A stretch of DNA of 12,414 nt, taken from contig JALLAZ010000762.1 of NCBI GenBank assembly GCA_036939755.1, forward strand, positions 1 to 12,414, in the 5' to 3' direction. A program made the position numbers and the translations under genes. Each line of letters begins with the position of its first letter. Position 1 is the stretch's first letter. The notes below the pieces were generated by a model, which had not been told where the DNA came from, did not search any database, and worked only from the letters and a program-made list of their open reading frames with translations. Positions 1 through 6,943 of the stretch are shown in pieces. Source of the DNA: Stephanodiscus triporus. Its lineage: Eukaryota; Bacillariophyta; Thalassiosirophyceae; Thalassiosirales; Thalassiosiraceae.

Positions 1-3
1 GAG

Positions 4-232
4 GTTGAGGGAACTGTAACTTCTGATACACGAACTAGATAAAGTTACAGGTTACAGCTGATTGAATGGTAAGACTGTTACTATCAGTTACTACACAATC
101 ATGCTGCAACTAATAAAAATAGGCACACCCCGTCCAGTCGCGATGGAGGCGGAGACAGTGGCGAGTGATGCCTCCCCCCACTACTACTGTCGTCGTTGTC
201 CCCCGTTCCCCCTCCCGCTCGGTCATCTCGTC
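4..232 (+). repeat. Left terminal inverted repeat of the 1-2054 element
   Basis: This arm matches 1751-2053 in inverted orientation with substitutions and indels. The right arm is about 70 bp longer, mainly because of extra sequence around 1915-1990. The outermost part is itself a hairpin: CTGTAACTT at 14-22 pairs with AAGTTACAG at 42-50. Similarity fades near 232 in C/T-rich sequence, so the inner limit is approximate. Confidence 0.8.
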
Positions 233-819
233 TCCCTCCCGCCTGCTCCTCCTCGACGTTGATCGTCCATCCATCTGAGCAGCACGGCATGCAGGAAGAG
301 TTCCCCCTCCTCCAGCCTTCCCCCCCGCCAATCGTCATATTTGCCAGGCCATTCCCGCGGACCACCACCTCAACGTCAAAGATTATCCCCGATACAGTCC
401 CCGCTGTTGCGGCGTCGTCGTCGTCGTCAATCCGATGTTCGACGACGGAACGAAGGACGCTCACCCCCTCGAGCGTCCACCCCGAGGAGGAGGAGTATGA
501 CGACAACCCCTTATCCCCGTCGTTGGCGGTGCACTGGAACACGAGCGTCGCGTCGGCAATCCTCGGCAAAAATTCGTCCTCTTCCTCATTGTCGTCGTCT
601 ACCTCCTCGTTGTCCTTGTCTCCGCCGTCGTCATCGTCGTCACAACTACCCGGCCCCTCCCCATCCCCTCAGGAGCTGGATGGATACATCCGAATCTGAG
701 CAGGGTATCCAGTCCCCCCTGGCCTCCTCCTCGTCGTCGCCATCGCCATTGCCGTCGTTTTCTCCTATGACGATGTCATCCCCCCCACCCTTCTCAGCGA
801 CGCTCAGTCGCACGCGCAT
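99..819 (-). pseudogene. Possible broken acidic ORF inside the element
   Basis: On the minus strand an ATG at 819 opens a 57-codon frame ending at 646. It is rich in D, E, G and N and then reads a tract including DWIPCSDSDVSIQLL. A different frame, open from 668 down to 99, continues with an Asp/Glu run and then less repetitive sequence such as ATLVFQCTAND and GIIFDVEVVVRGNG. One indel near 646-670 would join them. This could be a captured, frameshifted host gene fragment. It could also be chance: GTC/GAC repeats are stop-poor in several frames, and the plus strand is open across the same region. No family is recognised. Confidence 0.15.
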
Positions 820-928
820 TTTTGCCCTCGCCCTGCCAGACGAGTTGCGGTAGTACGCGTGGAGCGGTGGATGTGGTGGTCGCGGCGGCTCGCCGATGAC
901 AGACTCCTTTTTTATGAAACAATTAACC

Positions 929-1112
929 CTTACAAATCTCGTTGCATTTGCAAATCATTTGTAAGCAAAAAACCTTGCTTACAAATGATTTGTAAGCTTT
1001 TCTTGCTTACAAATGATTTGTAAGCTTTTCTTGCTTACAAATGATTTGCAAGGTGCCTACGTAGGAATTTGTAAAAAATATACTGTAACAAAAGATTTGC
1101 AAGCTTTTCTTG
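929..1112. repeat. Palindromic 28-bp tandem repeats at element centre
   Basis: CTTACAAATGATTTGTAAG is a perfect 9-bp-arm palindrome around one G. It occurs at 978-996 and 1006-1024, and a one-base variant (GCAAG ending) occurs at 1034-1052. The spacing is exactly 28 bp and the spacer is CTTTTCTTG-like. A degenerate copy with the same following spacer lies at 1085-1103. Partial copies flank the array on the left (CTTACAAAT at 929-937 and ATTTGTAAG at 957-965). The array can form cruciforms or serve as a dimeric protein-binding array; its function is unknown. Confidence 0.9.
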
Positions 1113-1750
1113 CGCAGGATCAAAATTTGATTGAATGGGAGTAACAAAAGTTCCATGACTGGTAAATTGTCATTTTTTCGATGAACTCCGCCGGCAAGCA
1201 AACCACCACAAAAAAAACCACAACGCACATCACAACAACCACAACCATCACAGAGGTGGTGACGACAACGCAAAGCCGAGCCAAGGGAGCCAACCTATAC
1301 CATCGACGGGAGTGATGGCAGAGGCGGCTGGTGGCCAACAACGAGAGGGTCTGATGGCAGCAGTCATTGATTGGCGGCGGAAGCAGGTGGTGGGCAGCAA
1401 CGAGAGCGGCAACGGTCGCACAATGGCAGACCGTGGAGGCGCGTGGGGGGGAACAGACATCAACAACAGCCTGCACGGAAAACAACAGCCAGCCATTTAC
1501 CTACTACATGGGAGCAGTGGCGGTGGGCAGCAACTAGCAAAGAGAGCGCCTCGGGATATCAATTCAAGATTGGTGACAAAAGCGGGCGTCAGAGGTCGTG
1601 GAGAGAACAGCAAAGATGCTGGCATGGTGGCCGATTGAAACTGAGCAGCGCCGTCTTGGAGGGAGAGGGGGGGGGGGATCGAGGAAGACGACGTGACCCG
1701 GCGAAGGCGACAGCGGCAAGGGCAGAGGGCCATCTTTGCTCAACAACAAG
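1113..1750. other. Purine-rich right half of element, no gene seen
   Basis: This stretch is rich in G and A on the plus strand, mirroring the C/T-rich left half. Open frames exist on both strands but read as low-complexity R/G/Q- or S/P-rich translations with no recognisable domain. Short GGCAGCAACGAGAG-like motifs recur near 1335-1420. Nothing here supports a real coding region. Confidence 0.6.
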
Positions 1751-2053
1751 GACAAAACGACCAAGCAGGAGGCAGGAGGGACGGGGGACAACGACAACAA
1801 TAGTAGTGGGGGGGGGCACCTCCTCTGCCTCCATTAAAACTGGATGAGGCAGGGGGGTGGGTGTGTCTTTATTAGCTGCAGCATGATTGTGTAGTAACTC
1901 CATAGTAACATGTCTTACTTTACAAGCATCACCATAGTAGATTCAATATAATATCATCTCTAGAGAGAATACAGAATACATAGCTAGCTGTAACTCTACA
2001 ATCTACCACCTGTAACTTTAGTTCGTGTATCAGAAGTTACAGGTTCCCTCAAC
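1751..2053 (-). repeat. Right terminal inverted repeat of the 1-2054 element
   Basis: This is the inverted partner of 4-232. It carries the same end hairpin (CTGTAACTT at 2010-2018, AAGTTACAG at 2034-2042) and the same GTTCCCTCAAC terminus. It includes about 70 bp absent from the left arm. The flank immediately outside (CCAGTTTCCCGGGCCC) has no counterpart in view. Confidence 0.8.
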
Positions 2054-2054
2054 T

Positions 2055-2672
2055 CCAGTTTCCCGGGCCCAACAAAAAAAATCTTTCGTGAAAAATAGTC
2101 CGACGAGGGGATAAGAAAGGAGTTATTAGAGTGTTTTTAGCAAGGACGGGTGCAGCGTGTGCCCGTCCTTTGAGGGCGGGGTCTGGCCCTCCTCCCTCCC
2201 GGCAAAGCATCTGAAGAAAAAAGATTAATGTATCTAGTACTGCCACGGATGCAAGCATAGATCGGGCACACTAAAAGTCTAGATTAGAGTAGAGATTTGT
2301 GAATATCCAAATACCCAAATAATGTTGTTGAGAAGACGTCCCGCGGACGCTAAGCACATGACGTTGGATTGCTAAATAATCAATTAAAAGTGAGCTCGAT
2401 GCTCACGCTACTACTGTCTTGCTTCCCTCGTTCCTCGTGATACTCCGACCCCTCGCGTCGGCCTAACAAGTCTAGCAGTTCCTAGTGTCCCGCTAGCACT
2501 TCCACGTGTGTGGTGGGTATTTCGCGTATATCCACCTATCCCCGGTTCACCTTGACGCTTCTCATTCTGCCCAACAAATGTATCCTAAAAATCGTTCGTC
2601 TTATGGGGCCAAAAAAGAAGGAAGCAGAGCCGCTTTTTTGATTCCCTTGACACTGCATCTGTGGATTGTCTC
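2055..2672. other. Intergenic region with one short hairpin
   Basis: No convincing gene is present. AAGGACGGG at 2142-2150 pairs with CCCGTCCTT at 2162-2170 across an 11-nt loop. It is followed by G/C-rich sequence rather than a T-run, so it is not a bacterial terminator. The only plus-strand frame of note (2506-2754) runs into the minisatellite and lacks protein-like character. Confidence 0.5.
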
Positions 2673-2918
2673 CGTCAGCCACCAACGCCCCTCCCTGCTG
2701 ACGCTGCTGTTGACCACTGCTGCATCGCTCCCCGCCAATGGTTGCCTCCGTTGATTACCTCCATCGAATGCCTCCGTTGACCACCGACACTGCTGCTGAC
2801 CGCAACGTTGCTCCCTGCCAAAGATTGCCTCCATCGACCACCTCTGTCAACCACCGACGCCCCTCCCTGCTGACGCCGCTGTTGTCCGCGACGTTGCTCC
2901 CCACCAACGATTCTCCAG
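2673..2918 (+). repeat. Degenerate three-unit minisatellite
   Basis: Three imperfect units begin near 2673, 2770 and 2844. Each runs TCCGTYRACCACCGACRCC, then an optional CCTCCCTGCTGACG insert present in units 1 and 3, then a CTGTTGACC-like segment and a GTTGCTCCCCRCCAA-like segment. The first and third units are the most alike. The motif GGGAGCAACG on the opposite strand resembles GGCAGCAACG motifs in the right half of the upstream element. The array does not look coding. Confidence 0.7.
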
Positions 2919-3057
2919 ATCATAGATCATGACACGCCGTGCCTACTGTCGCAGCGTGCTGACTAGTTAATTAAATGTATGCAATCAAATCAAATAAATA
3001 CATGCAACAGACTTTATTTTATTAAAGTGTACTAGAGTAATAGATAGATACCTTACA

Positions 3058-3354
3058 ATGAACCTTGCCCTTGCCATCCTTGTCCTTGCTATGTGTGTGG
3101 TTCCCGCCTACTCCTTCGTCATCTCCTCCGCTGCCGCCGCGACCCCCGCAACAAACATTGTCGTCATCAACGGATGTTGGCTCCTGGCAAAGTCTATCGT
3201 GTGCCTCGTCAGGGGAGGTGACTACGTGATCTGCTGCCCATCCTCGGGACCAACGGTGTTTGCACCCTGCCTGTTGTCGTGCCTCGAACTTGAAGGCAAC
3301 CTATTTCGTGCCATAAAAATGTTCTACAGACTGTTACAGAACAAAGGAAGATGA
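3058..3354 (+). CDS. Small secreted cysteine-containing protein (98 aa)
   Basis: The ORF starts at an ATG in the context TACAATGAA, downstream of an AT-rich stretch (2970-3057) that could be the promoter. Residues 1-19 form a clear signal peptide: one charged-free Asn, a Leu/Ala/Val core, and a PAYS end before Phe20. The predicted mature part has six cysteines (40, 49, 59, 60, 71, 75), including an adjacent CC pair, and ends in a basic RLLQNKGR tail. No family is recognised; the CC pair is the only likeness to the protein encoded at 3731-4825. No poly(A) signal is obvious right after the stop, and the ORF could be the first exon of something longer. The signal peptide is the main argument for a real gene. 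Confidence 0.5.
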   Translation: MNLALAILVLAMCVVPAYSFVISSAAAATPATNIVVINGCWLLAKSIVCLVRGGDYVICCPSSGPTVFAPCLLSCLELEGNLFRAIKMFYRLLQNKGR

Positions 3355-3378
3355 CTCCAACGCAGAAACCCAAGGTGG

Positions 3379-3435
3379 CCCAAGGTCGCAAGTAGGCGCA
3401 AATCACCTGTTTTGCATCCTACTTGCGACCTTGGG
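3379..3435. repeat. Perfect 18-bp-stem hairpin
   Basis: CCCAAGGTCGCAAGTAGG at 3379-3396 is the exact inverse complement of 3418-3435. The 21-nt loop can pair further (GCAAA at 3398-3402 with TTTGC at 3411-3415), leaving an 8-nt loop. An extra copy of CGCAAGTAGG lies close downstream (about 3467-3476). The structure could be a small MITE or foldback remnant or a small-RNA precursor. No flanking duplication was identified. Confidence 0.85.
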
Positions 3436-3730
3436 AAGGGCACAAGTTGCAAAAACTGCGAAGTGCGCAAGTAGGACGTGAGCAAAAATGTGCACTTGGA
3501 AATCGCCAAAAACCCTTTCGTGCGAATAATTTCGCAGAAACTGTGCCTAGTAATATCTATTCCTACATAGCAGACGTAAATGCTTAGATACCGTTGCCTC
3601 GGCGATTCCGGCATAGGCAATGCAACTTGCCGCCGCCGGCCGCTCTCTCTCCTCATTCACCACCTCCTCTTCCCCCACAAAGAGAGAACCGCTTCACTTC
3701 ACTTTGCATCATATTCAAAGCAACGTAATC

Positions 3731-4825
3731 ATGCGCGTGTTATCAGCCATTGTAGCCATTGTGGCAATCGCAACCAATTCTGCGGACTCCGCCGAATTAA
3801 TGTTGAAAACGAGGGCGCATAACCTTCGAACCAAATATCTAAGTCGGCGCGTTGTTGAAGAAATGTCCATGTCTGCGCCTATTTTCGAAGCAGAGATGTC
3901 CATGCCAAATGTAGACTCTATGGAATCTCGGGCGCGTAACCTTCAAGAAATGTCCATGTCTGCGCCTATTTTTGAAGCAGAGATGTCCATGCAAAATTTA
4001 GACTCTATGGAATCTCGGGCGCGTAACCTTCGAACCAGCTTAAGCAATCGTCGCACCGAGACTACGGACGCCATCAAATGCGTCTGGGATGAGAATTTCG
4101 AGGACGCCGCGAATCACAAGAAGGCGTGCAAGAAACTAAATAATGAGCACACCGTACCCTACACATGTAATGGCCAGTACACGAAAGTTTGCTGCACGGT
4201 CAGCAGTATTGAGATGCCTATTTTCAAGACATTTGGTACATGCCAAATAGTTGGCAGCACAGCAGTAAGAGGATTACTAACTTATTACTGGTTCTTAACC
4301 AGCAACTGTCGACCACTGACCATTCTTTTTCTTCTTTCTGCGTAGGACGACGTCGTCGGAGACATGTCTATGTCAATGCCTGAATTTATTCAGACTACAA
4401 CCAAGCCTGAAGCTACGCCCACGTCGACGCCCACGCCTGGTGTGTTCGCTCCTGAAGTGAGCGGCGAGCTCCAGCCAATCAAGGAAAAAAAGGACAAGTC
4501 TCAGGAAAAGAAGGACAAGTCTGAGACCAAAACCAAGTCTGAGACCAAACCCGAGTCTGAGCCCGAACCCGAGTCTGAGACTGAACCCGAGTCTGATCCC
4601 CAACCCGAGTTTTTGCTCGAACCTGAGTCTGAGACCGCTGCCAGCACCATTACATGCGCCTGGAAATCTAAGTTTGAAGACTCAAGTCCTGAGGAAGCGT
4701 GCAGTGAATTAGATTCTGAATTCAGTGTGCCCTATGAATGTGACAAAGGCAAGAATGTGTGCTGTACGGTCAGCGACGTTGACACAGCTGTCTTTAAAAG
4801 CCTCGGTACATGTACCAAGATTTAA
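3731..4825 (+). CDS. Secreted protein with two six-cysteine domains (spliced)
   Basis: Two exons, 3731-4264 and 4346-4825, encode 337 residues. Residues 1-20 are a signal peptide (cleavage after ADS). Residues 44-101 are two copies of a 29-residue Met/Ser-rich repeat containing MSMSAPIFEAEMSM. Domain A (115-173) has Cys 117, 133, 146, 154, 155 and 171. A linker follows with MSMSMPE, a Thr/Pro tract, then Lys-rich (KEKKDKS) grading into Pro-Glu-Ser repeats (about 185-275). Domain B (280-337) has Cys 282, 297, 310, 317, 318 and 334. Both domains share C-x-W, FED, AC, VPY-x-C, VCCTVS and FK-x2-GTC. The invariant spacing suggests three disulfides. I do not recognise the family. The K/S and S/E/P repeats resemble diatom wall-associated secreted proteins in style only. 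I place the start at 3731 because it begins the signal peptide; the open frame upstream to 3620 would hide it. Confidence 0.8.
3860..4033 (+). repeat. Two 87-bp in-frame tandem repeats
   Basis: Units 3860-3946 and 3947-4033 differ at only 4 of 87 positions. Each encodes 29 residues ending in MESRARNL. The preceding codons (TRAHNLR) suggest an older, diverged third unit. This is a recent in-frame duplication in the N-terminal part of the secreted protein. Confidence 0.95.
4265..4345 (+). other. 81-nt phase-0 intron
   Basis: The donor GTAAGA follows AGCACAGCA, and the acceptor is a TTTTTCTTCTTTCTGCG tract ending in TAG. Possible branch sites are TACTAAC (about 4275-4281) and CACTGAC near 4315. 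The length is a multiple of three and the phase is 0, so the frame is the same on both sides. The final TAG is an in-frame stop if the intron is kept. Removal joins two segments that each end or contain the same Cys domain, which supports the call. Confidence 0.85.
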
Positions 4826-4874
4826 GTTTTGAATATGGGGTAAGAGTTCATCTTGTGTTTTTGTGATTGTGTTC

Positions 4875-4880
4875 AATAAA
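4875..4880 (+). terminator. Polyadenylation signal AATAAA
   Basis: AATAAA lies about 50 nt after the stop of the two-domain secreted protein. It is followed by A/T-rich sequence and later a T-rich stretch, as expected for a eukaryotic 3' end. Confidence 0.6.
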
Positions 4881-5819
4881 ATATATTCCATACCACTAAC
4901 GGGCTTTTTGTTCTATGTTTTTACAGTCCTAGCCAGTTTGTGCGCACTGGATCTCTCTCTTTGGGAGGTTTCAACGCTAAAATTGTCTTGTGCAGCCGCT
5001 GTCTAGGGATTAGCCCATCACAAAATTCTTTGTTATGTTCCGTAATGTTTTCTGCCACCAGACAACTACTTAGAGTAAGTGTTTGTATGGAGAGTGAATG
5101 AGAATGCGTTTCAAATATTGTTTGGAATTAGTGCTACGACATCGTGGTGTTCCTGGTATGTCGGTTCATGTGAAAACTTAAGAGAGAACTGGGTAGCTCT
5201 GGTCTAATATCATGGGTCTGAAGCTTTCAAATGTAAGGTTTATTAAATAAAACAGTTACTCCTGAGTCATAAAAATACACCAGTGAGACGGCTCACAATG
5301 GGATGTGCTATTTTTCGGAGCATGTTAGTACAGAATAGAAAGAGGGATTGGAAACATATTATTACTAAGGAAACTAATCAGACTTAGACCTTAGCAAGAC
5401 GCCACCACAGCCTACAACTGAATTTGTCACAATAACACGATTAGTACCATATGATTCAAATTGCAATATGGATGGAGATATTGAATCCCTAAACGATAGA
5501 TTATATGGTGTATGGAGTGGGGCTGGAAAGGGGATGACATCTCTGTGGACTCATGCCTTAATTACCCCGTAATAACTCTTTTACTTATTTTTATGTGACT
5601 TTCTACACAGTGTTTGTGTAGGATCACATATTATCGAGGTACGATAGAGTATCGTATCTAAGTACATCATAATTAAGTAGGTTGAGAGTCTGCGCCGCCA
5701 CCCCCAGCACTCCAACAAAACCAACACACCCCAACAACAACACCAAGCTCTTCCGGCAGTGACGCCGCGCAGCTGGCCGCTGAAAACTTTCAATCGACAA
5801 CTTAGATACAAATCAAACT
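4881..5819. other. Intergenic region, no gene seen
   Basis: All frames are short and lack protein character. A palindrome, TACGATA-GAG-TATCGTA, sits at 5640-5656, and a CA-rich tract (5695-5750) resembles a 5' leader for the gene starting at 5820. Either could be part of its promoter region, but no TATA or known operator can be named. Confidence 0.5.
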
Positions 5820-6875
5820 ATGGCATTCACGCGGATAGTACGTCATCGATTAATGACAATATGCGACCTGCTTTTGATAAGATTCGTCAAGATTTCTGGG
5901 TTCTCCCACCATCGAATTCCCACTCATTTTACATACATATCAAGTCCGCGACCGTTCTCGATGGGCATGCATTCCACTACCGGCAGCAGTGCAGGACGGA
6001 AACTTTGTGACATTAGTGTGCGGGAACGAAATAGTGTATCGCAAGAACATGATCATGGGGGAAATAAAGGGCTAGAACTTTGGTTGGATCTTCGTTGCAC
6101 GTCGCTGACGCCTAAAACTGCTTTGGAATTGTGGGATTTGGAAGAGCACCGGGGCAACGATTATTGCGCTGAGCGAATTAATGCTCCGTTCGTCAAGTGT
6201 CTCGTATCCTCCACGGGAACATCCTTTGTCTCTCCCTTCCAGATTAGTGAGGATGAAATGAATCAAAATATTGACGTCTTGCTTGTCGCAGAAGGGGCGG
6301 ATGACGAGGATATGCCATTTATTTTTCAGCAACCGAATCCATCTATGATGTCCTCGACGAAGTCGGTGTGCATTGGACGACTTCTATCCTTGCGAGCATC
6401 ATCATCCATGCCCCTGTTGCCAGATCCTCTGCCAGCCATGGAAGTAGCCTTTAATGGACAGTGGATTGTAGTAGACACGGATGGCTGGAAGAAAATCGAA
6501 GAGGAGGAGCGTTTACGTATGGCATTGCCATTGTTGGAGCTGATTTCCTCAAGTGCTGCTAGGAGCTCTGGTCGAGGAGGGATAGGGTTGACTTGTCATA
6601 CCAAAAATGAAGTAGTCAAGGCTGTCATGTTTATTCAGTCGATGACTAATGGCGGTGGCAGTGACGGGAGACAGGTACGAACCAAAACGTTGAGGAGCGG
6701 CATCGTCATCCTTGAGGACGATATCGCGATAACTTCGGAATGGCCAAGTGCAATTGAAAGCAAGGCGCACCACTTTGCCATAGTTGTTCCGTTCGATATG
6801 GAACTATTGCGAACAGCTAAGTTACTGTTTGCGGAAAAAGATATTTGTGAGCATGAGAGTGCAAGAGAAAGCTAA
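5820..6875 (+). CDS. Unknown protein with probable organelle presequence (351 aa)
   Basis: The start has a good context (AACTATGGC; A at -3, G at +4). Residues 1-60 are basic and hydrophobic without acids except Asp16 (RIVRHR, LLLIRFVK, HHRIPTHFTY). This is typical of a mitochondrial presequence; a plastid or membrane signal is less likely. The remainder looks like a soluble globular domain: a LELWLDLRC strand and TALELWDLEEH helix (85-110), an acidic segment AEGADDEDMP (157-166), a long helix near 222-248 (KKIEEEERLRMALPLLELI), a GIGLTCHTKNEV segment (255-265), and a C-terminal strand-helix HFAIVVPFDMELLRTAKLLF. I do not recognise a family or catalytic motif. It converges on the PPR gene, leaving 68 bp between stop codons. 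No intron is evident. Confidence 0.75.
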   Translation: MAFTRIVRHRLMTICDLLLIRFVKISGFSHHRIPTHFTYISSPRPFSMGMHSTTGSSAGRKLCDISVRERNSVSQEHDHGGNKGLELWLDLRCTSLTPKTALELWDLEEHRGNDYCAERINAPFVKCLVSSTGTSFVSPFQISEDEMNQNIDVLLVAEGADDEDMPFIFQQPNPSMMSSTKSVCIGRLLSLRASSSMPLLPDPLPAMEVAFNGQWIVVDTDGWKKIEEEERLRMALPLLELISSSAARSSGRGGIGLTCHTKNEVVKAVMFIQSMTNGGGSDGRQVRTKTLRSGIVILEDDIAITSEWPSAIESKAHHFAIVVPFDMELLRTAKLLFAEKDICEHESARES

Positions 6876-6943
6876 TTATTTTGGAGAGTCAGGTAGGATC
6901 GGACGTGAGACAGATTGAATGTCAAACTGCTAGTTGAGCTTCT

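Larger units (their letters stand above)
1..2054. mobile_element. Non-autonomous long-TIR (foldback-like) element
   Basis: The first roughly 230 bp and the last roughly 300 bp are inverted copies of each other. Both outer ends share GTTGAGGGAAC (4-14 and 2043-2053, inverted), then a block containing CTTCTGATACACGAACTA, then further in TTACTACACAATCATGCTGC and TCGTTGTCCCCCGT. Between the arms lie a pyrimidine-rich left half, a palindromic tandem array near 929-1112 and a purine-rich right half. No transposase motif is visible in any frame, so the element is probably non-autonomous or decayed. The left end abuts the window edge, so a target-site duplication cannot be checked and the superfamily is unknown. 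The boundaries are inferred only from where inverted similarity stops. Confidence 0.8.

Noticed and set aside
196..853. Long plus-strand Ser/Pro/Arg-rich frames in the left arm
   Set aside because: Several frames are open at once because of TCG/GTC low-complexity sequence; the translations are homopolymeric, with no domain.
978..1052. Regular palindromic repeats resembling a CRISPR array
   Set aside because: The sequence between the palindromes is the same short CTTTTCTTG motif, not unique spacers, and the host context is eukaryotic.
1248..1903. Multiple open frames on both strands in the right half
   Set aside because: Stop-poor G/A-rich sequence; translations are R/G/Q- or S/P-rich and mutually overlapping.
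2142..2170. Hairpin as a rho-independent terminator
   Set aside because: No T-run follows, and the window is eukaryotic.
2506..2754. 82-codon plus-strand frame
   Set aside because: It runs into the minisatellite, has no signal or domain, and an opposite-strand frame covers the same DNA.
4364..4825. Separate gene starting at the ATG at 4364
   Set aside because: It lacks a signal peptide although it carries the same Cys domain. A good intron joins it in frame to the upstream exon that has one.
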